A DNA stretch of 64,000 nt from Apodospora peruviana (taxonomy: Eukaryota > Ascomycota > Sordariomycetes > Sordariales > Lasiosphaeriaceae), in the NCBI GenBank assembly GCA_033439685.1, contig JAUEDM010000004.1:744001-808000 (forward strand), in the 5' to 3' direction. Below the pieces are notes generated by a model. It searched no databases. It was not told the origin of the DNA and saw only the letters and a program-made list of their open reading frames with translations. Positions 42,655 to 54,522 of this stretch are shown here, one piece after another (the first letter of the stretch is position 1; every line of letters begins with the position of its first letter). A program made the position numbers and the translations under genes.

Positions 42655-44346
42655 TGGCGTCGCCAACACAATTAAGCCCGGGGGAGCGGGAGCAAGCCTT
42701 GAAAGAGTTTCAGGCCATCAACACCAGCTTCTTCCAGCGGTTATGAAATGCAGACCAGGACAGGGTCATGTCAACAACATGGGAGGAATTACGCCATGTA
42801 TTATTGACGGTGATACCACAGGACCCACGCGACCAGAGTCCTCTCAGGATCGAGATATTCATGGAGAAGATTAAGGATCTTGGCGATGCGATTGAAGAGT
42901 TCACGAAATCAGCCGAAATCATGAGACACTTATGGGTAAGAAAGGCTGTGTCTGTGGTCGTCCCGCGATTGTTGTTCCAGACCCGTACTGACCAGTGTTG
43001 CAGGGCGCCATTAAAATTAGCATCCTCGCCCCGGTAAGTCCCCCGTACTTCCCTCATCCCACTCGAGTTGTGTATCTTCCACTTGGCCACTGAAAGTTGA
43101 TAACATGGCTGTCTGCATAGGTCGCAAGTCATTCATTGAATAACCTTCCTGACGTGTTGGGAATTTACGAAAGGCTGGGCGAGCAGCTCTATTGGCTGGA
43201 TAAGTGTCGATATCTCTCTCGCAAGACCAGTTGCAGGATTCACGTTAGGGTGTACGAAGTCCTACTGGCCATACATACTAAGCTCGTCCGATACCTTCGG
43301 GTATTCCGTGAGTGTCTCTTCAAACTTTTGGACCGGTACAAGTTTACAACCAGGTGGTGAAGCTTACTGACGTGGACTTTCGTGCTTTTCAGCCAATGTG
43401 AAATTTTTGGATTCAGCTCGGTCGACACTTAACAAACAAATCGATGATGACCTTGCGCGTCTCCAGAGGATAAAAACCGATGCCGAATCCGAAGTATCCA
43501 TGGCGCTGTTGGAGGAAATCCGTTCGCTAAGAACCTAGAATGCGTCGTCAGGCTTTCTGCAGGGAATTGCTCAACTACGGAGGCGAGCCGAGCGCGGCGG
43601 CTCGAACTTAATGGATGAGAATGGTCACGGAGAGGGTACCGGTACAGGAGCCATACTGAGCCACCATCCTCGCCTCAACACAGGAGCGTTAGGAACCTCT
43701 ACTAGCATGATATTAAGGTATCTTGCGTGTGCTTGAGAAATAATCATCCAAAAGATCGAGCTGACAACCTTTAGGGAGCATTCTGGGACATCTCGAACCA
43801 GTCCTACCGCGGCTTACGAGACCATGCATGTGTCCGAACCGATTCTAGCACCCGCAGTGACCTGGCCATCGGAAGCCTGTGCGGCGCCTGCTATCACCCG
43901 ACAGACACTGGAACTCCATCCTCTACATTCTCTTCCATAAGACCACGCTCATCTTTCTGGTCATGCTGCTCATCAGTCTAGGTGGCATGACGCTTGTTAT
44001 TGCACTGCAGCAAACCCGAGAGCCGAGCTGCGAGCCGGACCGAAGCAAGATCCATACAGACGACGGCTTTTGGATCTTTCACTGCCAGATCTTTCTCCAA
44101 TTTCTCTCGGCGTACTGTACACTATATCCGACGTTAATACGAGGCCGAGGCCGCCGCTCCGGCCAAATAGCGATTGCAAGGACTTGGCTCGGAGGTCTGC
44201 TTGCGACGAGCGTCGTCACGTCTGTCGTGGCGGCGATTATATACCCATGGAGTTGGAAAATATCTGCTGTTCTGGGTTTTGTTTCTGCTTTTACTGCGAA
44301 CGTTTCGGCTGCCCAGCTGGCGGTTGGTATCAACACCAGTGGATGA
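42655..44346 (+). pseudogene. Decayed DUF7708 (NLR-type N-terminal) protein with C-terminal membrane part
   Basis: Exons can be read at 42655-42935, 43004-43033, 43121-43307 and 43393 onward with good splice sites. The translation TWEELRHVLLTVIPQD, then MRHLWGAIKISILAPVASHS and LGEQLYWLDKCRYLS matches the helical DUF7708 domain found at the N-terminus of fungal NACHT/STAND (NLR-like) proteins. A TGA (42744-42746) and a TAG (43536-43538) interrupt the frame; after the TAG the same frame continues plausibly (SSGFLQGIAQLRRRAERGGS). A frame change near 43880 leads to a 150-codon segment with four hydrophobic helices (TTLIFLVMLLISLGGMTLVI and three more). No NACHT or repeat domain follows. Alternatively, a short gene starting at the ATG near 42769 and ending at the TAG could make a lone domain of about 175 residues, and the membrane part could be a separate gene. 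Confidence 0.5.
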
Positions 44347-44642
44347 GCCGAGATTCAAGCAGGGTTAATGATTTCATGGTAACTGCTTCATGAGTCAAAA
44401 TCGAATGTTTAAAAATGATCTATATCTCGATAGCTGCAATAATAAACATCGAAACCTTGAAGAACGCCCCCCTTTACTGAGCCCTTTTTGTTCGCCGCCC
44501 CCCACCGCAATATCCGTATAAAGCCAAGATAATCAACTCCGCCGCCTACCGAGCCAAGCTGATATAGGAGAACTAATAACATATGATATGATATATAAAC
44601 AGAGGAGATATTGGATAAGGGTAAGGGTTATTAAATACTGGT
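44347..44642. other. AT-rich spacer
   Basis: AT-rich 3' flank with atatgatatgatatat near 44580-44597 and ggtaagggtt near 44621. No coding frame. Confidence 0.5.
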
Positions 44643-45206
44643 CTATGACCACCATCGCTCATGCCTCATATCGGTCCCTAACCACTGCTGCATGACAGGG
44701 GTCGGCAGCGGTAGCCGTTTTGGCTTTTGCCTGTGGTATAGTTGACCAACGTCCCCAACAATGATAAGCAGACAATAAGCGGCAGCTACCTGGAGGTCGA
44801 GCTGGTCTGCCAATGCCAACGGTCTGGACGCATCAAGTGCAAGCTCATGGCTGTTGCTGTCACCAATATTGTACTCCAGTGCATTCAGCAGCTTGGGTGT
44901 GGTCTTTTCAGATAAAAGAGCAAGCGTGTTCCAGTTTGCATCATTTCTGTGGAGGGTGTTAGTTGTATGGCTCTGATAGAAGCAGGGTGTGTTGGTAACT
45001 AACTCTCTGTGCAGAGTAGTATCGCCGAGTCTGGCCAGCTGGACCGCAGCCAAACTCTCATGTTGATTTTCACCAAAGAACTCGTCCTCGACCTCGACAA
45101 AGAGATCTGAGTCGCATGTGCTGCTGCTGCTGCTGCTGCATGTCTCGTGTCGGTCGTCTGTATGCAGCATGAGATGATCCTTCGGCTTCCGAGTGATGAA
45201 CCACAT
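44643..45206 (-). CDS. Hypothetical protein
   Basis: A 187-codon frame that I do not recognise. The N-terminal third is acidic and contains a serine run encoded by a CAG/CTG-type triplet repeat. The C-terminal half has a helical look (LALADQLDLQVAAAYCLLII). A stretch at about 44949-45005 has good intron signals (gttagt donor, ccacag acceptor) and a length divisible by three, so the spliced product would be shorter by about 19 residues. Whether the gene is real is uncertain. Confidence 0.4.
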   Translation of the reverse strand: MWFITRKPKDHLMLHTDDRHETCSSSSSSTCDSDLFVEVEDEFFGENQHESLAAVQLARLGDTTLHRELVTNTPCFYQSHTTNTLHRNDANWNTLALLSEKTTPKLLNALEYNIGDSNSHELALDASRPLALADQLDLQVAAAYCLLIIVGDVGQLYHRQKPKRLPLPTPVMQQWLGTDMRHERWWS

Positions 45207-46228
45207 ACTAATTGATAACTGGCAACCCGTACTGGCACCGAGATCCTTGTTTGGGACTCTGAAAGGATATTACCCTCGAACTTTGAGAAACTTGGAATCA
45301 CTGCAATGCCAGAGGGTACAAAAAAAAACACACATTGCGACAGCATATAACCGCCGCAATGATGCATTCCGACCAAACGTGGGTCTTCTTATAACTACCG
45401 CAATGGCAACCGATCGAGTCATACTTGGTAATAGGAAACGTGTACACTCCCAATAATCGGTATGAGAGATTTCGGGCATGTGACGACGGAGCCCAAACAG
45501 CAAATGCGGGTGTGCCAAGCAAGAATTGTCGGGGTCAAGTCGGTTCGCATACGAGTTCCCTTACCAACCTGTGATCGGATTGCGCTTTTGCCGACGTCGG
45601 CATGAGCCTATGAGACTGCAAGAACAGCTCATCGCGGTCCCGGTTATGGAACTCGGGGGACCAACGCGATGACCCCGTCGACCCAGTTTGTGGGGACCGC
45701 AGCCCCAAATCAGAAATGCGGTTCCGGATCGGGACGCACTGCTGCCGCGACGTGCAGCCCCGACAATCAAGGCAGACTTCCAGGCAGGCCTTTTTGACTC
45801 GGAGTTGCCCGCCTCAAGTCTGCCTACCAAGACCACCTTGATTAGCTTACGTACGCCTTTTCCTCTGTTGAGTAATAAGCTACGTTTGATTGTGTCACAA
45901 AAGTCGGAGTCATCCGGTCAGTTTCAAGCTCCTGGAAGTCATGCATTAACTCGATCAGATTTTGGCCGGAATGTTCTTGTATGAGTGGTGAGAATTCGCC
46001 CACAACTTGTTGTCAGTTGTTTCATAAACATAAGTTGAGAGGTCGCCGAAAGCTTGGAGGAATGAATTTGTCATTCAACCGACTGTCCAGAATTTCAGCA
46101 AATACCTCCCTCTGATAGCCTGAGCTCATATATCTTCCCAATTGTTGAAAAATAATGTCCCCGAGACTCCGGTGTTCCCAATATCACCGTCCATTAATAC
46201 TCCCATTATGCCGGCGTTTCTCACTCAA
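45207..46228. other. Spacer between the hypothetical gene and the GNAT gene
   Basis: No coding frame is supported. It holds the 5' side of the hypothetical gene and the 3' side of the GNAT gene, both on the minus strand. Confidence 0.55.
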
Positions 46229-46982
46229 TCAAGACAGTCCAGGCCTGTATATCATGGCCTGCAACGTCAACTTCTCGTCTTCGCCGGGGACTTGGATGTA
46301 AAACTCTTCCACTCTCTGGAATCCCAACCACGTATAGAGCTCGTAGCCCATCGGGCTCGCCATGACCGACATATCCTTGAGGGACTGTCTCCGCACGAGC
46401 TCCATGGCCCATTTACACAGGGAGGAGCCGTGGCCGCGTCGTTGAAAATCGGGTAGGGTGGCGAGGATCTGAAGATGGATCTGCTCAGGGCCGATGGGGG
46501 CAAACAGTTTCTTGTATTCCCTCATCTGGCCCTTCCAAAAGGCATTAAAATGCTCGTGATTGGCGTCTCTCCGCGTGCTACCGCCATTCTCTTCCACTCT
46601 GGTGACGGCTGTTGTGGAATAAAGTGTTAGTGCCAAGCTTGTCACGTATACCGGAGGTGAGAGAGATGAACTTGCGATCCTGAGTTTTGTAGCCCGGGCC
46701 ATATTTCTGCTTGTTGGCGAACGAGACATCCCACACGCCAAACGCGACAACCTTGTACTGGCCGTCGTCCTCGTCTAGGTCCTCAACGACCATAACAAGC
46801 CAGTCGTCATAGTCGGGCCTCAGAAAGTACTCGATCAGCATCCGGGTGTACTTCCTGTGGTCGTCGGGGTACTCAAGTCGCCACGGGAAGCGGTAGTCCC
46901 ACTGGGGATCGAGGACCATGGCGCTGAGGATGACATCGGTGACGGCATCGAGGTCCGAGGGGAGGCCCAACCGGGGCTTCAT
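46229..46982 (-). CDS. GNAT-family N-acetyltransferase
   Basis: An acetyl-CoA-dependent acetyltransferase, substrate unknown. The first exon begins at 46982 (MKPRLGLPSDLDAVTDVILS, the usual GNAT start with an early Asp/Ala helix). The second exon is 46608-46229. The acetyl-CoA pyrophosphate-binding loop is in LATLPDFQRRGHGSSL (RRGHG), followed by CKWAMEL and the late strand GYELYTWLGFQRVEEF. The donor of the intron is unclear: a GT donor at 46651 gives a very short 43-base intron and 236 residues, and a GC donor at 46675 gives 67 bases and 228 residues. Both keep the frame. Confidence 0.85.
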
Positions 46983-48223
46983 TTCGCATTTGCAACATGA
47001 ACCAACGCCAACGCAACGGCGCCAAGGCGAACGGCGGAAGGCAAAAAGGCCGAGGGGCAGCGCACAATTCTGGGGGGGAGACTGTGGGACCGGGGGGAAG
47101 CGGAAGCCGAGAAGCCAGAATCAGAAAATGGGGCGAGGCGGAACTGAGAGAGAGCGAGGAAACAGCCTTATGAGTTCCATGACGGTTTAATTGAACAAAA
47201 GAGCCTCATCAGGCTGACTAGAGCTTGAGGTGGTCATCACACCAGAGTTGGATCATTTCTGACGCGAATCGAACACAAATTGTGGAGGTAGTAGGTATGT
47301 CCCCGTCGCGTCACATAAGGGGTGAGTGAAATTGGATGCGGTTCCGTCTCAGGTTCTTTCAGTTTGCTGTCCGGGTGCTTTGTGCTCCCAGGACCATTTG
47401 GGTTTGGTTGGGGGCCTTTTGGTTGAGTGACGCGGGAAACGACCCGACAGAAAGGTGCCTACCAGCTGTGGAAAGGTCATGTGAAAGTGAAACAAGCGCA
47501 ATCAAATTGTGGTGTGCGAGTCTGCACCGGGAAGGAAGGTGCAGGCAGGCCGCCTTGGTCGCAATTGCTCATTGTGCGGGCGCAATCCCTTCTTCCCGCC
47601 TCCCCCTTCAGTCATCCCTCTCTCATCACACTCCTACACCAAAACCACAGCGAATCATCCACTGTTGAAAGCCGTAGGCGAACCACTCAAGACCTCTGCC
47701 ATCCCCAAAAACGCCCACAGATGTCGGGCGCGCACTGCGAAGTCTCACCGACGCCCAAGTACCCGTCGCCTGACAGGCATTGCCTCGACAAGCTATGCCT
47801 AAACTGGAATTGCGGTGTGTGAACTGGTAAGTCGGCGTCTGAAGCGGGAGGCCTCGATGATTGGACACGAGCATTGCACAGCCTGCGCCCTGAAGGAAAC
47901 CGATCAGAGCCATTGAGCGCCCACATCTCCCACGGTTGACCACGCGGCCCAGACCCCAAAATGCTGTGTCCCGCGCCAGACTTATCTGCGGTGCAAACCT
48001 AGCTGATGGGCACCAGGATCAAGGGATTGGAGGCTCGCAATCGCAACCTGCTGCTCTTCCTCCACCGACTTTGATTGCGACTCTGACCTTCCACGAACCC
48101 CAGGTGCGTTGTCGGCCCGGATAAAGCAAGACATCAAGACGACATTATCGAGTCAAGGGGTCGTGATTATGCTGTAGGACGCCGGGCCGCCGGCCGGAGT
48201 TTGGAATCACTCCCCAACCTCAT
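46983..48223. other. Divergent spacer between GNAT and zinc-cluster genes
   Basis: The 5' flanks of two divergent genes. No frame has recognisable content; the longest is 131 codons (47427-47822). Confidence 0.55.
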
Positions 48224-50967
48224 ATGGACTCCCCCAGCAGCGGAAACGAACGCGGCGGCACGGTCTTCGCGTTTGGCGGGGGCCGCAGGGTCGCAGCTGG
48301 TACTTTCGGCATGAACTTTTGGGATCATGGCGACTTCACGCTCCAGGGCCTTTTTCCATCAGATCCCGCGTCAAACAATTCGGCCGCCGAACGTCCTCCG
48401 AATCATGCATCACCGATTGCGCGCATGGCGCCCGGTGGGGATGGAATGATTGGCGGCAGCGACCGCGGCACCGTCCTTGGATGGCCGTACTCTTTTGAAG
48501 AACAGCAGTCCGACCCGCGCCCTTCGCAGCCAAACCCCTATCCAAATCTCAACCAGGTGGACGTCAGGTCACTCTCTGGCCCAAGTTCAGGATGGTCTCA
48601 ACAACACTGGCAAGCCGCGACACGAAACCCAGCGCTCCAGCAGCTTGACCTAGCAGTCGCGGCGTCCATGAGCTCGGGGCTATATCCCGCAGCCGCAAAC
48701 ACCGCCGCTACACTCATCAACACAACTGCTGCACCTCATTTTCTTAACTTTCATCCAGTGCAACCTATTGGAGGGAGATATGATATTCCGTCTGACCCAT
48801 TCTTCTCCGTCCAAACAAACCAGCAATGGTCTGTCCCTGGCCCATCGGTCAGCCGCGACCTATATTCGTTCTCACCTCCCAGGGACCGGGATCTCAATTC
48901 GCCGCTGTCACCTGTGCCAGTTACGATATTCCACGAGCCTGAAGCCGCTCGGCTGTCGTCAGTTGACAGTGGCCATATCTCTGCGGCTGAGTCTCATTAT
49001 GCCCCGTCACCAGCGTCCGCGCCGAGCCGCGGACGCCGTGCTTCCACGGTCTCTACAGATATCACTGTCCCAGACCACGCCTCGCCCTTGCCTCCGACTC
49101 CTGTACCGCAGAAAAAGAAACCTAAAGCCTCAGCAAAGTCATTTGAGTTTGTTCACGTCAAGCCGAGCCTTCAAGCGGGTGAAAATGGGTCCAAAAAGCG
49201 GCCGGCCGAGGACGAACCAGCCGGCCCTGCCCAGACACTCAGCCAAGTATCGATGGAGGGTGAGGATGGAGAAGTCCAAGGTACCATGACCACTTTCGGC
49301 AACCGCCCAAAGAAGAGAGCCCCTTTCACTCCCGAAAAGAAGGCGCAGACCAAGAAAGTCCGCGACTCGGGGGGCGTTTGTACCCGATGCAAGAAGGCCA
49401 AGAAACGTGTAAGTACATCCTCACTACCAGACTGAAGGCTCGAGGGTATGAGATTGACATCGCTGCCTGACTAGTGCAATCTGTTTCTGTTGGACAACCA
49501 ATATCAAGCCTGCGATCTCTGCGCTACGACGTTGCTCTACAAGGGCAAGCTCCCGATGCCGTGCTTCCAGTCCCAGTTGGAAGATATTTTGTTCTTTCGA
49601 AAAGGTAGGAGGATCTGCTTCTTAGTCAAATTTGTCATCATGATGAGCACCCCTCAGCCAACCACTGGCCCTTGATGTTCTTGTATCTGTTTCGTGTCTC
49701 TTGTACCACGTATCACACCCCCTTGGGTGATCAGCCTTATGTCACTCCGGATATCCTTTCCATGACTGGTCAACCTGACCGACCTCCAGTCTGAAGCCGC
49801 TGCTGACTCTCTGTAGGACCCGCCGAAAATGAGCCCCTTTTCACCCAGCGGTGGACCATATTCGATCTGAAGGATATCTCTAAAGTTGAGGTTCCGCTCA
49901 AGACCCTGACACTGACCCAGCATATTGGCCATCATCGCCTGACGGTGTATGCTTCCGAGTTCGAGCCTCAAGATGGGGATGTCTTGTCCTACAAGTGGAC
50001 GGACCGCGAAGGGAACAGAAAGGAAATGAAGATGCCGCATTACTCGCTGACCGCAATCGAGAGAGTCACCATGAATTTTGCTCACTATATCAACAGGGCA
50101 AAATACGCCTATTTTGACTCAGTCAGGGACGAAGACGATCTGGCCTGGTTAACCGTCTCAACCGCAATGAAGTACGCCAAGAGCAGGCCTGGATCACTGG
50201 TTGACGTCGCCCTCGATCTTTGGGCAATCTGCCGCATGATCGAGATCCCATGGAAGATTTGCGGGCAAGAGACACTGGGCATCGAACGAGTGACCGATGA
50301 ACTCAATCCCCACTGCGGACATATTCCCATCCCGCCCACCATGGACACCCATCTCGACCAAGTCGTGATCAAGAAAGTGCTCCATCCGTTGCGGGACAGG
50401 CTCATCAAAAGGTTCCAGAAGAACATTGCACCCCCAACCCCCGAGGCATGGTTCGAAACGTACTTGGCAGCTTTTGTTTTGCTCAATCATATTGAATACC
50501 TGGCGAAACATTCAGTCTCCCATGCCAAGCTGCACACGCTGCCTGGCAAATTCTCCAATATTCCGTTCCTCGAAGGAGCGTTCCATGGGGCCAAGATCAT
50601 ACTGTCGAGATTTCACTTTGTATGCAGTGGCGCGGCTCCTTTCAAGATGGACTGGAGCTCGCCTGAAGCTATCAAGATGGCGAAGCTGGATCAGGAGCAG
50701 GTAGCCTTTATGAAGAGGACGCAGGACTTGGTTAAGGCGAAGCGTGAGTCATATCTCCCGCTCTTTTTCGTATCACTACCTCTATTGAAGGTTCTTTGCT
50801 TCAATGGGATATTATTACTAACATTCCCATCTCCATCAGAAAATGACGCGTTCGTCCTGCGTAGGAAGCACAAGTACGAAAGTCCCTTGTATTGGTGCTA
50901 TCAACTCTACTCTGAGGATTGGGATAAATCGCCTGCCCATGTGATAGAGGAGGAGGATGAGGAGTGA
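48224..50967 (+). CDS. Fungal zinc-cluster-like regulatory protein
   Basis: A probable DNA-binding regulator of 789 residues. Exons: 48224-49408, 49475-49604, 49817-50743 and 50840-50967. The first 370 residues are disordered and Pro/Ser/Gly-rich, ending in a basic nuclear-localisation stretch (KKRAPFTPEKKAQTKK). A six-cysteine cluster follows: C386-x2-C389-x6-C396-x11-C408-x2-C411-x13-C425. The first five spacings fit Zn2Cys6; the last loop is longer than the usual 6-9. The first intron falls directly before C396, inside the cluster. The C-terminal 350 residues are an alpha-rich domain (WTIFDLKDISKVEVPLKTLT ... LHPLRDRLIKRFQKNIAPPT) seen in a family of such fungal proteins, ending in an acidic tail. 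No target genes can be inferred. Confidence 0.8.
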
Positions 50968-52815
50968 TTGTGGTGAGCATTCATGATTGAGGATGATGAG
51001 ACATGTTACGAGGTATTTATGTTTGGACGTCTTTGGTTTTCTTTCTTTTCGGTTTTATGTCTTTTACTCGCAATATGGTGTCCATTTGGTGGGAAGAGGA
51101 AAAGTACCTTTAGGATATGTGGGGTGGCAAGCTTCCTGTTTTTCGTGTAATCGTTTTTGCTTCTATTCACACAAAGACAGATGCGGCAACGCAACCGGTG
51201 TAAAAGGGTAGGCAATATGCGTTTGTTTGAGAGCGCGGTGCAAAGGAGTATTTCTAAGGGCTGGTGGGCGGCTGGATGGGATTTATAAGAGGTATCATAG
51301 ATCTTGATTCAAGTAGCACAATGATATATACCTATGAATACGCCCTAGTGTGTGTCCGAGTCGGTCTACGATCATTATGATGAATCTGATTGATAAGGAG
51401 CGGCTACGCCTTTGAAATACGTACTCCTATAAGGACATTGAGCTTTTTTTGTATCCGAGTTTTGTTTACATCACCGACCCTAATCCGTACACAAATGACA
51501 ATGGAACTTTCAAAATAGGGGTCCAAACGGGTGGAAAAGGGGTAACAAAGAGGGCTCCACTCAAGCAGGTACCACGTGCCATTTTATTTCTGGCAGCTAT
51601 TGAAAACATGCCCAAAACGGGCTAGCGAGCTGGTGTAACGCTGCCATGCCCCCTCCCGTTGGCCGTTGGCTGTTGGAACCCCACTACAATTTAAAATGGG
51701 TAGACGGACCATTCCCCTTGAGCGCTGCCTCGGCATCGGTATGAGTTGTCTCCCCGACCCAGCAAATCTTCTAAACCAATGATCAACCATTAAAATATCA
51801 AAAAAATATTTCCAACTTCAAATGTGTTTTAAGAACTTTTTATTATCGGCACGGAAACTCTTTGCTCGGAGAGAGAAGCCGTACCGATGCCGAGGTGGGA
51901 CTCACCGTAATTCCACAGCGACTCCGCTGAGCAACTCAGCAAACTAACACCGAGGCCCACCGTCACGATCTGGGCCTCTTTGGCAATTGCTTGTTGGTGC
52001 AGATGGGCTCGGCGGCCGCCTTGTTTTTATTGCCGAGAAATTTTGAAGGAAACCCTCGAAGCTTGTGTCGAACGACGTCGGTGTCGAAATGCAATTCACT
52101 CCACCAAAAATGGCTGTCAGGTCAGCCCGCAGCAGCAGTGTTGCGCGTGCGGCACGTCCGGGTATTGTGCAGAGGCAAGTGCATTGCAGTGCAACATAAC
52201 CTGTTTATGAGAGGCGAATGATTTCATTCGGTAACATTTTCCTGTTCATCAATGGCAAAATACGCGTTATGGGAGGGAGGCGATACGAACTTTTTTGAAC
52301 CAACATTGGATTGTTCGTCTTTGCACTGCCCATAATGATGGGGCCAGCCTCCAGGCCTGGCCGGCCCATGGATCGGTCGGTCTGTCGGATCGATCCATCC
52401 AATCTCGAGCCAAGCCATCACTGCAACACACTGCAACGCCAGACCCAACTGCTAATTAGCGCCTCATTAATTTTGCCCATTTCCCCTTTTTCTCTCGAAA
52501 TTCTGGTTTTCGTTTTCCTTCTCCTGTTTCCGTTTCGCAAAACTTGCTGCACGCTCACTGCTGTGCATCGTCCACCCATCAACTTCATTCACGTCACTCG
52601 TTCTGCACGTCAATTATTTTGAGACAGAGAGGAAACACAGGGGCTTTTTTTTCCTTCCCACCCTGCCGTGTCGTCTGTCTTGGCATTTTGAGCGTCATCC
52701 ACTACTTGGCATCGCGTTCAATCACTGTCGCTACTTTTTATCGTTAATTCGAACTTCTTGGCCCTTTTGATCATCATTCAATCAACACTTTCGTTCTGAA
52801 AATAATATCGTGGTG
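50968..52815. other. Long spacer upstream of the second GH72 gene
   Basis: No coding frame is supported. The right third (about 52440-52800) is strongly pyrimidine-rich, as expected for the promoter and leader of a well-expressed wall gene. Confidence 0.6.
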
Positions 52816-54522
52816 ATGGTGTCGTTTCGTAACGGAGTCCAGGCGCTCGTCGCCCTGGCTCTGACCAGCAGGGTCGTTGCTCAGGGAGGCAGTAGCGGAA
52901 AGCTTCCTCCCATCATCGCCAAAGTCAGTCTCCCGCAAGCCATTCACTTCCACGCGCCTGCAAAGGACGAATGAACTAACACCCTGAACCTCTAGGGCCA
53001 ATACTTCTTCTACTCCAACAATGGCTCGCAGTTCTACATCCGCGGCGTGGCCTACCAGCAAGGCATTCAGGTCGACGGCGCGCCCGTGGACCCGGACCAC
53101 GAGTACACCGACCCGCTCGCCGACGAGGCCGCGTGCGCTCGCGACTTCCCCATCCTCAAGAAGGCCGGCACCAACACGATCCGCGTCTACGCCGTCGACC
53201 CGTCCAAGGACCACACTGCCTGCTTGGACCTCCTCGAGGAGAACGGCATCTATGTCGTTGCCGACCTGAGCTCGCCCGTCGACTCGGTCGACCGCGAATC
53301 CCCCTCGTGGACCACCGACCTGTTCAAGCGCTACACGACCGTCATTGACGAGCTGGCCCCCTACAGCAACGTCATCGGCTTCTTCGCCGGCAATGAGGTC
53401 AGCAACAACTCCACATTCACTCAGGCGTCCGCCTTCGTCAAAGCCTCGGTCCGCGACAGCAAGGCGTACATCGCGTCCAAGAACTTCGGCCGCTGGATCG
53501 GCGTTGGCTACGCGAACAACGACGACGCCGACACGCGCGACAACCTAGCTTCCTACTTCAACTGCGGGCCCGAGGAGGAGTCGGTCGATTTCTGGGGTTA
53601 CAACATCTACGAGTGGTGCGGCGAGACCACGTTCCAGGAGAGCGGCTACGCGGAGCGTACCAAGGAGTTCAAGGACTTTTCCGTGCCCGTCTTCTTCGCC
53701 GAGTACGGCTGCAACACCGAGGCCGGCGGCGGCGCGGGCCGCATCTTCCAGGAAACGGGCGTGCTGTACTCGTCGCAGATGAACCAGGTCTTCTCGGGCG
53801 GTATCGTCTACGAGTACTTCCAGGAGGCCAACGACTACGGTCTGGTCAACATCACCGGCACCAAGGTGGTCGAGAACGACGGGTTCAAGGCGCTCGCGTC
53901 GCAGATCAGGGCGTCGGGCTACCCAACCACCGGCACCCAGACGCAGGGCAGCTACCAGCCGACCAACAAGCCGCGCGCGTGCCCGAGCATTGCGGAGGGC
54001 AAGCAGGCCTGGCAGGCGGTCTCGTCGCCTCTTCCCCCCTCGCCCAACTCGACGGTGTGCGACTGCATGTTCGAGTCGCTCAAGTGCGTTCCTAGCGATA
54101 AGGTACTGAACAACGCGACGGCGGTAGCCTCGCTCTTCGGCACTGTTTGTGGGCTGGACGATACCGCCTGCGCGGGCATCGTGCACGACGCGTCCACCGG
54201 CACGTACGGGCTATACAGCGCGTGCAGCCCCAAGCAGCAGCTCGCGCACGCGCTCGACACGTACTACGCCAACCAGAAGGAGGCCAAGGATGCGTGCGAT
54301 TTTGGCGGCCAGGCGAAGCTGAGCACCAAGTCGACGGCCGCGACGACGTGCTCGTCTGTGCTGGAGTCGGCGAGCGCGTCGGCTAGTGCTGCTGGCAACG
54401 GCGGCGGCGGCGGCGGCGACGACAAGAAGAACAGCGGGATGCGGTTGGGTGCCGGGGATATGATGGTGGGCATGTACGTGTTTGCTGCGATGGCTTTGGG
54501 CGCGGCGATGGTTATTCTCTGA
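52816..54522 (+). CDS. GH72 beta-1,3-glucanosyltransferase with X8 (CBM43) module, GPI-anchored
   Basis: A Gas1-type wall enzyme that elongates beta-1,3-glucan. Two exons, 52816-52923 and 52996-54522, give 544 residues. The signal peptide is MVSFRNGVQALVALALTSRV plus VAQ. Catalytic Glu residues are E170 in FFAGNEV and E272 in FFAEYGC. After the catalytic domain comes a cysteine-rich X8 module (CDCMFESLKCVPSD, VCGLDDTACAGIVHDASTGT YGLYSACS), a poly-Gly linker and a hydrophobic GPI tail (MMVGMYVFAAMALGAAMVIL). The X8 module is needed for full activity in Gas1-like members. The start at 52816 lies in ggtgATGgtg and gives the signal peptide directly. Confidence 0.95.
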
